A program made the translations under genes and the position numbers. From NCBI GenBank assembly GCA_031761405.1, contig JASEVX010000008.1, positions 40,183,675 through 40,247,674 of the forward strand: a stretch of 64,000 nucleotides of DNA. Reading direction: 5' to 3'. This document shows positions 58,001-62,011 of this stretch, one piece after another (position 1 is the first letter of the stretch; every line of letters begins with the position of its first letter). The stretch is from Serripes groenlandicus (lineage: Eukaryota > Mollusca > Bivalvia > Cardiida > Cardiidae). A model generated the notes under the pieces. It was not told the DNA's origin and did no database searches. It saw nothing but the letters and a program-made list of their open reading frames with translations.

Positions 58001-60923
58001 CAAAAGGAGAAATTGCACGTTTTGTGCAATTTCTTCTTTTGTCACTATGTTTTCAAAAAGCTGTCTGCTGCAGAGGCGTCAGAAAGCATCTATATGAGAG
58101 AAAGGGTTAAAAGATTACCTTTGACATACCAATTGTTTATCTCTAGAAACAATAGTAAAAGCATAACGGACAGACAAAGGAGAAATGATCCATATGTGTC
58201 AATGAAGACAAGCCGTGATATCTCAGTTGGTAATAACAAGGGCAAACAATCCAAGGGTTGTGGGTTCGAACCCGGCTTGGTCATTCGTTCTTTTTGATAA
58301 TTGATAAATAAATCATTTGTCTTCCACCAATGGGTTCAATAGTCTATGTGGGAAGGTAGCCAGTTGCCTTGGAAGATGCATAGTACTGGTGAAAGAAACT
58401 GGGAAAAACATGCTAGGTAACTGCTGATCGCTGTGATATAACTGAAATACTGTTGAAATATACTGTTGCAGGTGCCCACATGTATCTGATGCAAGTGTAG
58501 ACAAATATTTTCAGTGCGTCAAAGGAATTTGACCCATATTGACAGCATTTTTTGGAAATTCTTTTAACTAAATGACAGATAATTCAGATCCAGATTTTCC
58601 TATATGAGTATGTATGTTGATCTGGATCTATGCTGGTCATAAATGCCTTATAGATGGATTCTTGGAGACGGTGGCGATTGTAGAAATCGTTGAATATCAT
58701 TGTCAGTCTGTTACATGACGCTTACTTGTATCGGTATAGGGTCATTGTAGCTCAAACAGTAGCAACTCTGACTTTAAAACCAATCAGTTGTGAGTTTGAA
58801 CCCCAACCCTGCTAACATTCTTTCCAATATTTGACAAAAGTCACTGTGACAAGCGTCATTTGTCTTCTACCAATGGACTAATAGTTTATGGGGAAAAACA
58901 GCTAGTTTCTTGGAAAGTCTGTTGTGTTGAGTACCGGTGTAGGAGAGCAAGGAAACAATCAATAAACAAGAGCTGTCGGAGGACAGCGCGCTCGACTATT
59001 CAACCGCTTATTTAAGTTACTGAGATAATAGACTCTAATGTAGTTGCATGCAAAACATTAACCACAATTTCTTAAAGGGTGATAATTTGCATTATATGCA
59101 GGATAGAGTTATTTAACTTGATAATTTTAATAGGTGTGATGGTTAGGAAGGCAATGGAATGCATCAAGTAGTTAATAAGATATGGACTCTTAATGTAGTT
59201 GCAAGCAAACCTTTAACCATAATTTCTAAGTAAACAAGATGTGTTTGTGAAACACTGATGCCCACGAATGGCAACATCTAGGTCAAAGGTCAAGGTCGCC
59301 AGGTCAAAAATGTTGGTACTGACAGAAAGTTCATGTCACAAGGAATACACATGTGAAATATGGTAGCCGTACCTGTTATGGTTTAAAAGTAGTGGTCAAG
59401 GTTAATTTTTTTTTCGAGAATGGCAACATCTAGGTCAAAGGTCAAGGTCGCAAGGTGAAAAATTTTGGTACTGACAGAAAGGTCATGTCACAAGATATAC
59501 ACATGTGAAATATGGTAGCCGTACCTGTTATGGTTCAAAAGTAATGGCCAAGGTTAAAGTTTTTTTCGAGAATGGCAACATCTAGGTCAAAGGTCAAGGT
59601 CGCAAGGTCAAAAATGTTGGTACTGACAGAAAGGTCATGTCACAAGGAATACACATGTGAAATATGGTAGCCGTACCTGTTATGGTTCAAAAGTAGTGGT
59701 CAAGGTTAAAGTTTTTTTCGTGCAGGCAGACAGACGTGCAGAAAGACGTGCAGACAGACGTGCAGACAGGCCAAAAACTAGATGCCCACCGAATCGGAGA
59801 TTCCGGGGGCATAAAAAACGGCAACAATTTGCACCATATGCAGGATAGAGTTATCTTAATTGGTTGTGTTTATAGTTGTGAAATTGGGAAAGGTTGTATA
59901 AAGTTTCAATACAATGCTTCAAGTTATTAATGAGATTACACTCTTAATGTAGTTGCAAAACTTAATCCAGAATTTCTAAGTCCAAACAGGTCCATAACTT
60001 GCATAAAATGCTGGATAGAGTTATCATACTTGATTGTTTACATAGGTGTGATGGTTGGGAAGGGTTGTATAAAGTTTCAATGTTATGCATAAAGTAGTTA
60101 CTAAGAGATGGTCTCTTAATGTAGTTGTATGCAAAACTTTAACCAGAATTTATAAGTCCAAAAAGGGCCATAACTTGAATAAAATGCAGGATAGAGTTAT
60201 TATACTTGTTAATCTACATAAGTGTGATAGTTGGGTAGGATTGTATAAAGTTTCAATGCAATGCATTTAGTAAATACTGAGATATGGACTCTTATTTTAG
60301 TTGCACGTAAAACTTTAACCAGAATTTCTAAGTAAAGAAAGGGCCATTACTTGCATAAAATGCAGGATAGAGTTATCTCACCTGATAATATACATAGATG
60401 TGATGCTTGGGTAGGGTTGTATAAAGTTTCAATGCAATGCATCAAGTAAATACTGAGATATGGACTCTTAATTTAGTTGCACACAAAACTTTAACCAGAA
60501 TTTCTAAGTAAAGAAGGGCCATAACTTACATAAAATGTAGGATAGAGTTATCTAACTTGATAATCTACATAGGTGTGATAGTTTAGTAGGGTTGTAGAAC
60601 GTTTCAATGCAATACATGTAGTATTTAAGTACTTGCATGCAAAACTTTAACCAAAGTGTGACGTGGATGCCGACGCCAACGCCAGGGCGAGTAGTATAGC
60701 TCTCATATTCTTCGAATAGTCGAGCTAATAAATGCAGGCATTTAAAAATCGAGTACTTACATTCCAATAGTCTAATTCCCTACGTTTAAATCTGCGAAAA
60801 ATTTCTTTTTCTTGTCTTACAACTGCTGTGTCTATATATGAAGGTTCTAAACTACGTGCTGGAGCTAGTGAAACTGTGTTGAAATCTATGATAGTGAGAT
60901 CAGGTGCGTCAACATCTTCTTCT
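24903..60923 (-). CDS. WD-repeat protein gene, at least 20 exons, 5' end not found (unidentified)
   Basis: Minus-strand exons with matching phases join, in order, as 60923-60761, 57124-57016, 55514-55375, 54483-54327, 49391-49300, 47468-47328, 46141-45984, 42681-42582, 40852-40777, 40163-40090, 37940-37818, 35280-35232, 34524-34400, 32960-32744, 31019-30965, 30236-30162, then 28738-28653, 26613-26397, 26155-26074 and 25004-24903, about 780 codons. WD-like stretches include HLIKVSPNHRFIAVGTLHG and RGHKKSVVYIGFVEHLNAMI with YVYKWKY. Next comes an acidic run near DEDEDDEDDEEN and a basic helical C-terminal part (VAARKILMAKLDMEMRKAGL). The phase does not close between 30162 and 28738 nor between 26074 and 25004, so an exon is probably missing at each place. 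The fold suggests a scaffold, possibly ciliary, but I cannot name it. Confidence 0.75.
25190..25335 (-). mobile_element. tRNA-derived SINE fragment
   Basis: On the minus strand it begins CTGCCTCGGTAGTGTAGAGG with GGGTTTGATCC (A and B box-like). It ends near TAAATGGAGCAGTAGTACTG, shared with copies at 31250, 39060, 41757, 45795 and 47925. Confidence 0.55.
25824..26053. mobile_element. TTAA-flanked foldback MITE
   Basis: It starts TTAACCCTTTCCCTCATATA and ends GAGGGAAAGGGTTAA. The orientation is opposite to that at 22520: GACGCCTCTGCAGCAGACGG comes first. It ends 21 bp before a WD-gene exon. Confidence 0.75.
26074..26155 (-). CDS. WD-repeat gene exon (DESVHTHILTRYFWNTTRQL)
   Basis: Acceptor GGAAGACTAG, donor GTAAGG; phase 0 in, phase 1 out. 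It continues from LEKD of the exon at 26613-26397. Confidence 0.6.
26397..26613 (-). CDS. WD-repeat gene exon (C-terminal helical part)
   Basis: Acceptor CACCTACAG, donor GTAAGT. It encodes KDFKLVPAELRVDTANWRLA through NDKVENYRMLEKD, charged and helical, with no WD motif. Confidence 0.8.
26655..26980. repeat. Intron/MITE block duplicated at 36744-37070 (copy 1)
   Basis: CCTGACATTTCCCTTATACT, ATACTATGTGGCTTATAAAG, GAAGAGTTTTAACCC and the following nested MITE start are near-identical in both places. Here the block directly follows the intron sequence next to the 26397-26613 exon, so this is probably the original. Confidence 0.75.
27643..27827. mobile_element. TTAA-flanked MITE
   Basis: It runs from TTAACCCTTTCCCACATACA to GGGAGAGGGTTAA. 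A truncated relative lies just upstream (27338-27560). Confidence 0.65.
28037..28610 (+). repeat. Copy of the 'GCATGCAAAACTTTAACCAG' tandem family
   Basis: Units with ACTGAGATATGGA, TAGTTGCATGCAA and GGGCCATAATTTGC end with GCCAGGGTGAGTACAGTAGC and TCTCATATTCTTCG. The same end closes the element at 58975-60730. It is preceded at 27860-27970 by one pearl-type unit (GGCTTGAAGGAATCTGATAG). Confidence 0.5.
28653..28738 (-). CDS. WD-repeat gene exon (KFNKMIVVSFRDSNKYPDRR)
   Basis: Acceptor CTGGATTTCAG, donor GTAAGT. Phase 0 in and phase 2 out, matching the 26613-26397 exon. The upstream link is unresolved. Confidence 0.7.
29122..29264 (+). CDS. Possible isolated plus-strand exon with an FDPGP motif
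   Basis: A pyrimidine-rich acceptor (CTACTTCCTGTAG) and a donor GTAATT frame an open stretch that reads LLKPEHSAFEWKTKRFKDPK and then QKPFITVFDPGPLVQE. The 'SAFE.KTKRF....DPGP' pattern recalls sperm-tail PG-rich (SHIPPO/STPG) repeats. It lies antisense inside an intron of the WD gene. No neighbouring exon was found, so it could be a fossil or chance. Confidence 0.3.
29940..30139. mobile_element. TTAA-family MITE, left end lost
   Basis: It begins at GACGCCTCTGCAGCAGACGG and ends CGTATGAGGGAAAGGGTTA. The inner hairpin is GAAATTGCACAGAACGTGCAATTTC. Confidence 0.65.
30162..30236 (-). CDS. WD-repeat gene exon (YLYPRMHSVLPSVLKEKYIV)
   Basis: Acceptor CTGAGAGTCAG, donor GTAAGT. Phase 2 on both sides, in agreement with the exon upstream. 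Confidence 0.6.
30736..30944. mobile_element. TTAA-flanked MITE
   Basis: It opens TTAACCCTTTTCCCACATGC and closes ATTTGGAAAGGGTTAA, 20 bp from the next WD-gene exon. Confidence 0.6.
30965..31019 (-). CDS. WD-repeat gene exon with a possible GC-AG intron
   Basis: Acceptor AATGTTACAAG; the reading FHFQSGKWVRNNTASWA fits phase 1 in and 2 out. The 5' splice site would be GCAAGT rather than GT, the accepted minor class. Confidence 0.5.
31250..31400 (-). mobile_element. tRNA-derived SINE fragment
   Basis: It carries the shared body TAAATGGACCAGTAATACTG and GGGTTATCATTACGACTG, without a clear tRNA head. Confidence 0.5.
31492..31736. mobile_element. TTAA-flanked MITE
   Basis: Ends are TTAACCCTTTCTCATATACA and ATGTGGAAAGGGTTAA. 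The left part holds a local duplication of GCTTTTTGATGCC. Confidence 0.6.
31919..32470. mobile_element. GGTGATGAATACCCCCAGCT element with three tandem units, inside a MITE
   Basis: It begins GAAGGTGATGAATACCCCCA and ends GTATCTGGGGGTATAAT, so the ends are short complementary blocks (TACCCCCAG/CTGGGGGTA). Three units carry AATTCAAGGGGCCATAACTC, AACTAGGCTTGGTATCAATC and CAAGGGTTGCTGAGAAATAG. It splits a TTAA-family MITE whose halves lie at 31820-31918 and 32471-32565. A one-unit relative is at 39591-39873. Confidence 0.65.
32744..32960 (-). CDS. WD-repeat gene exon with acidic tract; parent of the 121-bp array
   Basis: Acceptor ATTATTTATAG, donor GTACAC. It encodes MTRVFGPTGSEYMFVMISGQ through an Asp/Glu run. 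Its first 52 bp are copied in the tandem array immediately upstream (33029 onward). Confidence 0.85.
32909..33586 (-). repeat. 121-bp tandem array made of the exon's 5' edge plus intron
   Basis: CTGATCATCACAAACA (or CTGATCGTCAC) recurs at 32908, 33029, 33150, 33271, 33392 and 33513, exactly 121 bp apart. Each unit holds the acceptor (TTTGTAG on the minus strand), the first 52 bp of the exon (ATGACGCGTGTGTTTGGTCC...), and about 69 bp of intron. In copies the exon part runs into AGTAGATTCTAA, so it would end in a stop. Only the first unit belongs to a full exon. Confidence 0.9.
33640..33795. mobile_element. Foldback element, CCCTATGTTGTGGGTACTC family
   Basis: CTATGTTGTGGGTACTCAAA, GAATCGTCTC, TCT, GAGACGATTC, then the inverse arm TTAAGTATCCACAACATAAG form a near-perfect hairpin at 33667-33735. 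It ends ATCTGGAGCTCT. Confidence 0.7.
34143..34374. mobile_element. CAAGAGCGTTGCAAGCGAA repeat element
   Basis: It opens ACAAGAGCGTTGCAAGCGAA and closes CGAAAAACAGACAAG-like (TTTGAAAAACAGACAAG). Relatives at 40256-40545 and 45063-45306 share both ends and the middle GAGTTATGAGGTAAGGTTAA. All lie in introns. Superfamily unknown; the CAAGAGC start resembles the pearl-like group. Confidence 0.6.
34400..34524 (-). CDS. WD-repeat gene exon (AHITIFIVDLKTMELKDFRK)
   Basis: Acceptor GTTTTGTAG, donor GTAAGT; phase 1 in, phase 0 out. It ends NSIVSCD. Confidence 0.8.
35205..36250 (-). repeat. About 55-bp minisatellite derived from the 3' edge of the 35232-35280 exon
   Basis: About 13 units of TATGTAGGTGTTGATAGTGA + AATTGCAATCAGGCCATTTC + TAAAATCATATG run from about 35515 to 36250. 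The sequence at 35205-35250, with the exon end and donor (TGTAGGTGTTTATAGT...CTCACCTCTAACATCATATG), is clearly the same unit in a coding context. In the array the donor GT is lost. Confidence 0.8.
35232..35280 (-). CDS. WD-repeat gene exon (EGLILLYTQTYTYDVR)
   Basis: 49-bp exon; acceptor GATTATAGAG, donor GTGAGT. Phase 0 in and 1 out closes the frame between its neighbours. Confidence 0.75.
36744..37117. repeat. Intron/MITE block duplicated from 26655 (copy 2), with full MITE
   Basis: The block starts inside an older MITE (after ATTTTGTCAAAATA) with CCTGACATTTCCC and carries the same 140 bp of unique intron. It then has a complete TTAA-flanked MITE (36888-37117) whose inner hairpin is GAAATTGCACGTTCTGTGCAATTTC. 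Confidence 0.75.
37316..37502 (+). mobile_element. tRNA-derived SINE
   Basis: The head GCCGTGGTCGAGTGGTTAAC is followed by ATTTCAAACCATC, with the body GTGGAGTGCTCTTGGGCAAG and the tail GTTGAAAGTGGCGTAAAACC. Same family as 18878-19068. Confidence 0.65.
37520..37670. mobile_element. Short TTAA-family MITE
   Basis: It begins TTAAACCCTTTCCCACATG and ends TGTGGGAAAGGGTTAA. The inner hairpin is missing. Confidence 0.6.
37818..37940 (-). CDS. WD-repeat gene exon (VEIYAPRGVISETGAMFHIL)
   Basis: Acceptor ATTATACAG, donor GTAAGG; 41 codons in phase 0, ending TRLYKPVR. Confidence 0.85.
38298..38516. mobile_element. TTAA-flanked MITE
   Basis: Ends are TTAACCCTTTTCCACATACA and AGGTGGGAAAGGGTTAA. A deletion derivative of the same family follows at 38549-38691, and another copy at 38776-38985. 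Confidence 0.65.
38549..38691. mobile_element. Internally deleted TTAA-flanked MITE
   Basis: Both ends are intact (TTAACCCTTTCCCTCATACG, TATATGAGGGAAAGGGTTAA), but the right half including the inner hairpin is gone. Confidence 0.65.
39591..39873. mobile_element. GGTGATGAATACCCCCAGCT element, single unit, inside a MITE
   Basis: Same ends as 31919-32470, with one internal unit. It interrupts a TTAA-family MITE (left part about 39497-39590, right part 39874-40014) at TTTATAA. Its flank ATAA may be a target duplication. Confidence 0.6.
40090..40163 (-). CDS. WD-repeat gene exon (QNTLDNMQLGKPWHQNYSED)
   Basis: Acceptor ATTTTTTCAG, donor GTAAGT; phase 1 in, 0 out. Confidence 0.8.
40256..40545. 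mobile_element. CAAGAGCACCGCAAGCAAA repeat element
   Basis: Second copy of the family at 34143; ends ACAAGAGCACCGCAAGC and CGAAAAACAGACAAGCTTA. It sits inside a degraded TTAA-family MITE. Confidence 0.6.
40777..40852 (-). CDS. WD-repeat gene exon (VVFTDHTAPGRKPRTRQEIA)
   Basis: Acceptor CTTTGTAG, donor GTATTT; strongly basic segment ending TQRRR. Confidence 0.75.
41510..41743. mobile_element. TTAA-flanked foldback MITE, full length
   Basis: TTAACCCTTTCCCTCATATA to CGTATGAGGGAAAGGGTTAA, with hairpin core GAAATTGCACAAAACGTGCAATTTC. It has the opposite orientation to 43142-43373. Confidence 0.75.
41757..42003 (-). mobile_element. tRNA-derived SINE, near full length
   Basis: On the minus strand it starts GCCTCGGTGATGTAGTGATA with GAGCGTCCGTCTCGGTG (A box-like) and GGCCAACCGGATCATACC (B box-like). 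The tail is CTGAAAGTGGCGTAAAAC. Confidence 0.65.
42302..42522. mobile_element. TTAA-family MITE
   Basis: CCCTTTCCCTCATGTAGATG begins it and ATGTGGGAAAGGGTTTAA ends it, with a duplicated TGCAGATTGCAGATT near the right end. Confidence 0.55.
42582..42681 (-). CDS. WD-repeat gene exon (KTKSSFGWYTPSRKYRIERS)
   Basis: Acceptor TTTCTTCAG, donor GTATGT; phase 2 in, 0 out. Confidence 0.8.
43142..43373. mobile_element. TTAA-flanked foldback MITE inside the hAT-like element
   Basis: TTAACCCTTTTCCTCATACG to TATATGAGGGAAAGGGTTAA; core GAAATTGCACGTTTTGTGCAATTTC. Confidence 0.75.
44220..44375. repeat. 36-bp minisatellite (AATAAAAGCTTAATTTGG)
   Basis: About four units of AATAAAAGCTTAATTTGG plus AAAGGATTGGATTAAA, spaced 36-39 bp. 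Upstream, CACGCACCATTGATAAATTA is duplicated (44028 and 44060). Confidence 0.75.
45063..45306. mobile_element. CAAGAGCGCCACAGAGGGAA repeat element
   Basis: Third copy of the family at 34143 and 40256; it ends AAAAAACAGACAAGCTTA. Confidence 0.55.
45795..45965 (-). mobile_element. tRNA-derived SINE fragment
   Basis: It has the body AATAAATGGACCAGTAGTAC and the tail GAAAGCGGAGTTAAACACC, and lies next to a WD-gene exon. Confidence 0.5.
45984..46141 (-). CDS. WD-repeat gene exon with a WD motif (RGHKKSVVYIGFVEHLNAMI)
   Basis: Acceptor CTTTGATTAG, donor GTAAGT. GH...VDEHGYVYKWKY is the clearest WD repeat of the gene (GH to W-K). Phase 0 in, 2 out. Confidence 0.85.
46169..46397. mobile_element. 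TTAA-flanked MITE
   Basis: TTAACGCTTTCCCACATACA to ATGTGGGGAAGGGTTAA, 27 bp upstream of a WD-gene exon (on the minus strand). Confidence 0.65.
46548..46762. mobile_element. TTAA-flanked MITE, inner hairpin lost
   Basis: TTAACCCTTTCCCTCATATA to TTGTATGAGGGAAAGGGTTAA. The centre has a deletion after GAAATTGC. Confidence 0.65.
47328..47468 (-). CDS. WD-repeat gene exon (NDIIIGMDDGDIIKCNIQNS)
   Basis: Acceptor CCAATCTAG, donor GTAAGG; 47 codons in phase 0, ending IYKPLLVRE. Confidence 0.85.
47925..48080 (-). mobile_element. tRNA-derived SINE fragment
   Basis: Shared body AATAAATGGACCGGTAATAC and GTGATTTACCATGGAAATGC. Confidence 0.5.
48240..48440. mobile_element. Foldback element, CCCTATGTTGTGGGTACTC family
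   Basis: CCCTATGTTGTGGGTACTAA...AATACCCACAACATAGGG pairs almost perfectly around AGAATGGTCTCACTGAGAC. A second, more diverged copy is at 48650-48850. Confidence 0.7.
48650..48850. mobile_element. Foldback element, second adjacent copy
   Basis: CCTATGTTGGGGGTACTCAA and TTGAGTATCCGCATCATAAG are the arms. It shares TTGCATGTTCTTAAATCC-type flanks with the other copies. Confidence 0.6.
48945..49235 (-). mobile_element. tRNA-derived SINE, near full length
   Basis: On the minus strand the head GTAGCTCAGTCTGTAGTGAT and GGTTTCGAGTTCAATCCC look like tRNA A and B boxes. The tail is AATGGCATTAAACCCCAATA with AATCAATC. Related + strand copies are at 58210 and 58735. Confidence 0.65.
49300..49391 (-). 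CDS. WD-repeat gene exon (MADEGLLSDIALLPSRAAFF)
   Basis: Acceptor ATGCTTACAG, donor GTCAGT; phase 1 in, 0 out. Confidence 0.8.
49420..49648. mobile_element. TTAA-family MITE, degraded ends
   Basis: ACCCTTCCCCACATACAACA to CAGGTGGGAAACAGG, with the inner hairpin pieces GGCGAAATTTCTTG and GAGCAATTTCTCC. Confidence 0.55.
50622..50880 (-). pseudogene. LINE endonuclease fragment
   Basis: The minus strand reads NLLVLGDFNIDQHSPAFHDI, then NQPTHFHGRTLDFILTSNS and YTDHHIVWTTIP. GDFN, the HGRTLDFI block and the YTDHH end are diagnostic of the APE-type endonuclease of non-LTR retrotransposons (CR1/L2-like by general look). About 85 residues remain, with no reverse transcriptase nearby; it is a 5'-part remnant. 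Confidence 0.75.
50880..51945 (+). repeat. 161-bp tandem array (GGTTCACATTTGTGGCAGTT), first part
   Basis: GGTTCACAT starts at 50977, 51138, 51299, 51460, 51621 and 51782, exactly 161 bp apart. Each unit has GTTATTGCACGGAAACAGCA, TAAGGGGCCATAACTCCACC and TTAAGGCATTTAACCTTGTT. A GGAC-rich stretch (50895-50940) precedes it. The array continues at 53365 after an inserted element. Confidence 0.9.
51944..53362 (+). mobile_element. Pearl-like element with seven 168-bp units, inserted in the 161-bp array
   Basis: It opens CAAGAGGGCCATGATGGCCC and ATCGCTCACCT and closes AAAGGCGATCACAATAACTC with CAGGTGAGCTAAAA. The units share TGAAGGAATCTGATAGAGGG, CATTTCTACAAAATTATTTG, CCCCGCCCCCTGGCGGCCAT and CGACCAATCAACATGG. 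Array sequence GTTTGAAAAA lies before it and AAAAGGTTCACATTTG after it. Confidence 0.75.
53363..53650 (+). repeat. 161-bp tandem array, second part and end
   Basis: Units start at 53365 and 53526. The array ends in GGACGGACAGACGGACGG-type tetranucleotides (53568-53610) and TTTTTTTCTTCGAAAAAGCG. The latter resembles the end of the CAAGAGC elements, so the whole may be one composite element. Confidence 0.75.
53720..54155 (+). repeat. About 110-bp tandem repeat element (CATCTGACAAAGTTTCAGAA)
   Basis: CATCTGACAAAGTTTCAGAA with AAATTCCAG and GTTGCTGAGATATAACCAAG occurs three times (53758, 53886, 54029). The end is GTCCGCCGCCGTCGACGGA and TCACTCCACTATCGTGGGCG. Confidence 0.6.
54327..54483 (-). CDS. 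WD-repeat gene exon (GYLQVATVVTGPANPNDAIK)
   Basis: Acceptor GATATTTCAG, donor GTAATA; phase 0 in, 1 out. It ends DVMREDFTFHQ. Confidence 0.85.
55112..55303. mobile_element. TTAA-family MITE
   Basis: TTAACCCTTTCCCACAAATA to GTGAGGGGAAAGGA; the right half of the inner hairpin is deleted. Confidence 0.55.
55375..55514 (-). CDS. WD-repeat gene exon (DLFVSDALTSPWRPFRALAF)
   Basis: Acceptor TTCACCCACAG, donor GTAAGT; phase 1 in, 0 out. SWSLDSTRII-like WD strand (ITWSLDSTRIITIDVI). Confidence 0.85.
55538..55766. mobile_element. TTAA-flanked foldback MITE
   Basis: TTAACCCTTTCCCTCATATA to CGTATGAGGGAAAGGAA, 23 bp from the exon at 55514. It is near-identical to 41510-41743. Confidence 0.7.
55998..56497 (+). 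mobile_element. Pearl-like element without a 168-bp array
   Basis: It opens AACAAGAGGGCAATGAGGCC and CGCTCACCTGAG and closes AAAGGCGATCACAAAAACTC, ACCTTGAGCACTTTGTGCTC. The interior has GACCTAGTTTTTGACCC-type repeats instead of the 168-bp unit. Confidence 0.6.
56762..56987. mobile_element. TTAA-flanked MITE next to a WD-gene exon
   Basis: TTAACCCTTTCCCGCATACA to TGTATGTGGGAAAGGGTTAA, 28 bp from the donor of the 57016-57124 exon. Confidence 0.7.
57016..57124 (-). CDS. WD-repeat gene exon with WD-like strand (HLIKVSPNHRFIAVGTLHG)
   Basis: Acceptor TTTTTTATTAG, donor GTAAGT; phase 0 in, 1 out. The pattern V.VSPN.RFIAVGT..G is typical of WD repeats. Confidence 0.85.
57881..58110. mobile_element. 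TTAA-family MITE
   Basis: AAAACCCTTTCCCTCATACG to TATATGAGAGAAAGGGTTAA; hairpin core GAAATTGCACGTTTTGTGCAATTTC. More partial copies lie at 57222-57415 and 57461-57860. Confidence 0.65.
58210..58460 (+). mobile_element. tRNA-derived SINE
   Basis: The head GCCGTGATATCTCAGTTGGT and GTGGGTTCGAACCCGGC are tRNA-like A and B boxes. The body CTTCCACCAATGGGTTCAAT and the end GTGATATAACTGAAATAC follow. A related diverged copy starts at 58735. Confidence 0.65.
58735..58960 (+). mobile_element. tRNA-derived SINE, diverged
   Basis: The head GTCATTGTAGCTCAAACAGT and GTGAGTTTGAACCCC (B box-like) are followed by GTCATTTGTCTTCTACCAAT. Confidence 0.5.
58973..60732 (+). mobile_element. CAAGAGCTGTCGGAGGACAG element with tandem core, carrying a nested element
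   Basis: It opens ACAAGAGCTGTCGGAGGACA and GCGCGCTCGACTATTC and closes GCTCTCATATTCTTCGAATA with GTCGAGCTAATAAA. The ends thus contain complementary CTCGACTATTC/GAATAGTCGAG. The core repeats GCAGGATAGAGTTATC, AAAGTTTCAATGCAATGCAT and CTGAGATATGGACTCTTAA at about 170 bp. It is split by the element at 59240-59815. Confidence 0.65.
59240..59818 (+). mobile_element. CAAGATGTGTTTGTGAAACA element, nested
   Basis: It opens AACAAGATGTGTTTGTGAAA with GATGCCCACG and ends GATTCCGGGGGCATAAAAAA. Three units of GGCAACATCTAGGTCAAAGG (59265, 59417, 59572), about 153 bp, precede a GTGCAGACAGAC microsatellite (59722-59770). Confidence 0.7.
60761..60923 (-). CDS. WD-repeat gene, most upstream exon found
   Basis: Acceptor TGTTATTACAG, donor GTAAGT. 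It reads EEDVDAPDLTIIDFNTVSLA through RRELDYWN and needs two bases from an upstream exon, so the true start lies above 60923, possibly outside the window. Confidence 0.8.
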
Positions 60924-61753
60924 CTGTAATAACACAACATAGAATCTGTGCTCTATGAAAAACCAACCATAGGGTATTTGCAATCAGCGTAGATCAAGAT
61001 CAACCTGTCCCTCAGTGTAGTTTGATCTGGATTTGCACTATTTGTGAATTAGTCACAAGAGGTTTCAAATGATGAATACATGTATATTCTACTTGGATCA
61101 GAGTGCATGGATGTACGTGGAGATCTTATTTCAAACTTGTCACAAATATGGTTTTCCTTGAACATGGCCTATAGACTGCATTGCTCTGTATTAAATCAGA
61201 GTAAATATTTGCAGAAACTGAGCTATTATATCAAGTAGAAAAGACATCGCCTACTTTACTGCGATAATTCAAATGAGGTTTTTTAAAGTTTTCATCACAC
61301 AGCCATTTCACCTTTATTCTGCTGAATTCATTCAACTGATGTCATCATCCCTTCACTTTATGAAACAACATTTAAAATAACTAGTAATTATGAGCAAATT
61401 AAATGCTTGTACTTTTGGAATTTGCTTGTATGACTAAATGTAAACGGGGGAGATCCTGATCAAAGTGTATCCTGTGATGAGCAGGTTCTGTCTTTGAGAT
61501 TTGTCCACTACTGGTTATGTCTCCAGGAAGCAGACATCAAACATGATTAATATAAGCATAAAGTTTGTTTCGCAATCAATGTCAAATAAATAAGTTTAAA
61601 AAAAGAAAGTTTATGGAGGTGCAGATTGATCTGGATCTTTGCAGGGGAGACACAACATTTGGAATGTTGGTTTTCTTGTTATGTGACCCAAATGTTAAAC
61701 TTACTTCACAGTCAATTAAAAAAAAAAATGTTTAGGAATCAACCCGTTCACAC

Positions 61754-62003
61754 CATCCTCGGTACCCAGGCTATTCATAAAATATATGATACCCTGGGCA
61801 AATTGGCTAGCGAAACTTCGTAAAGCATGCACCACGATTTCCTCCGTATCTACAAGGTAATTTTTGTATCGCCTGAGGTTTGTGTCAGGCGGCCAATCGA
61901 GCGGCTGCATTTCACCTCATAAATTATTCATGAGTACGAGATCTTTACAGCCAATTTGCCCAGGGTATCATATATTTTATGAATAGCCTGGGTACCGAGG
62001 ATG
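61754..62003. mobile_element. 250-bp hAT-type MITE with 55-bp TIRs and 8-bp target duplication
   Basis: The TIRs (61754-61808 and 61949-62003) are perfect inverses starting CATCCTCGGTACCCAGG. The flanks are GTTCACAC on both sides (61746-61753 and 62004-62011). Empty, the site reads AACCCGTTCACACATGCAGC, i.e. the left end of a TTAA-family MITE, so this element jumped into a MITE. The 8-bp duplication suggests a hAT source. Confidence 0.85.
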
Positions 62004-62011
62004 GTTCACAC

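Noticed and set aside
58210..58300. Functional tRNA gene
   Set aside because: A and B box-like motifs are present, but the acceptor stem does not close and a SINE body follows; the same holds at 18878, 37316, 41990 and 49220.
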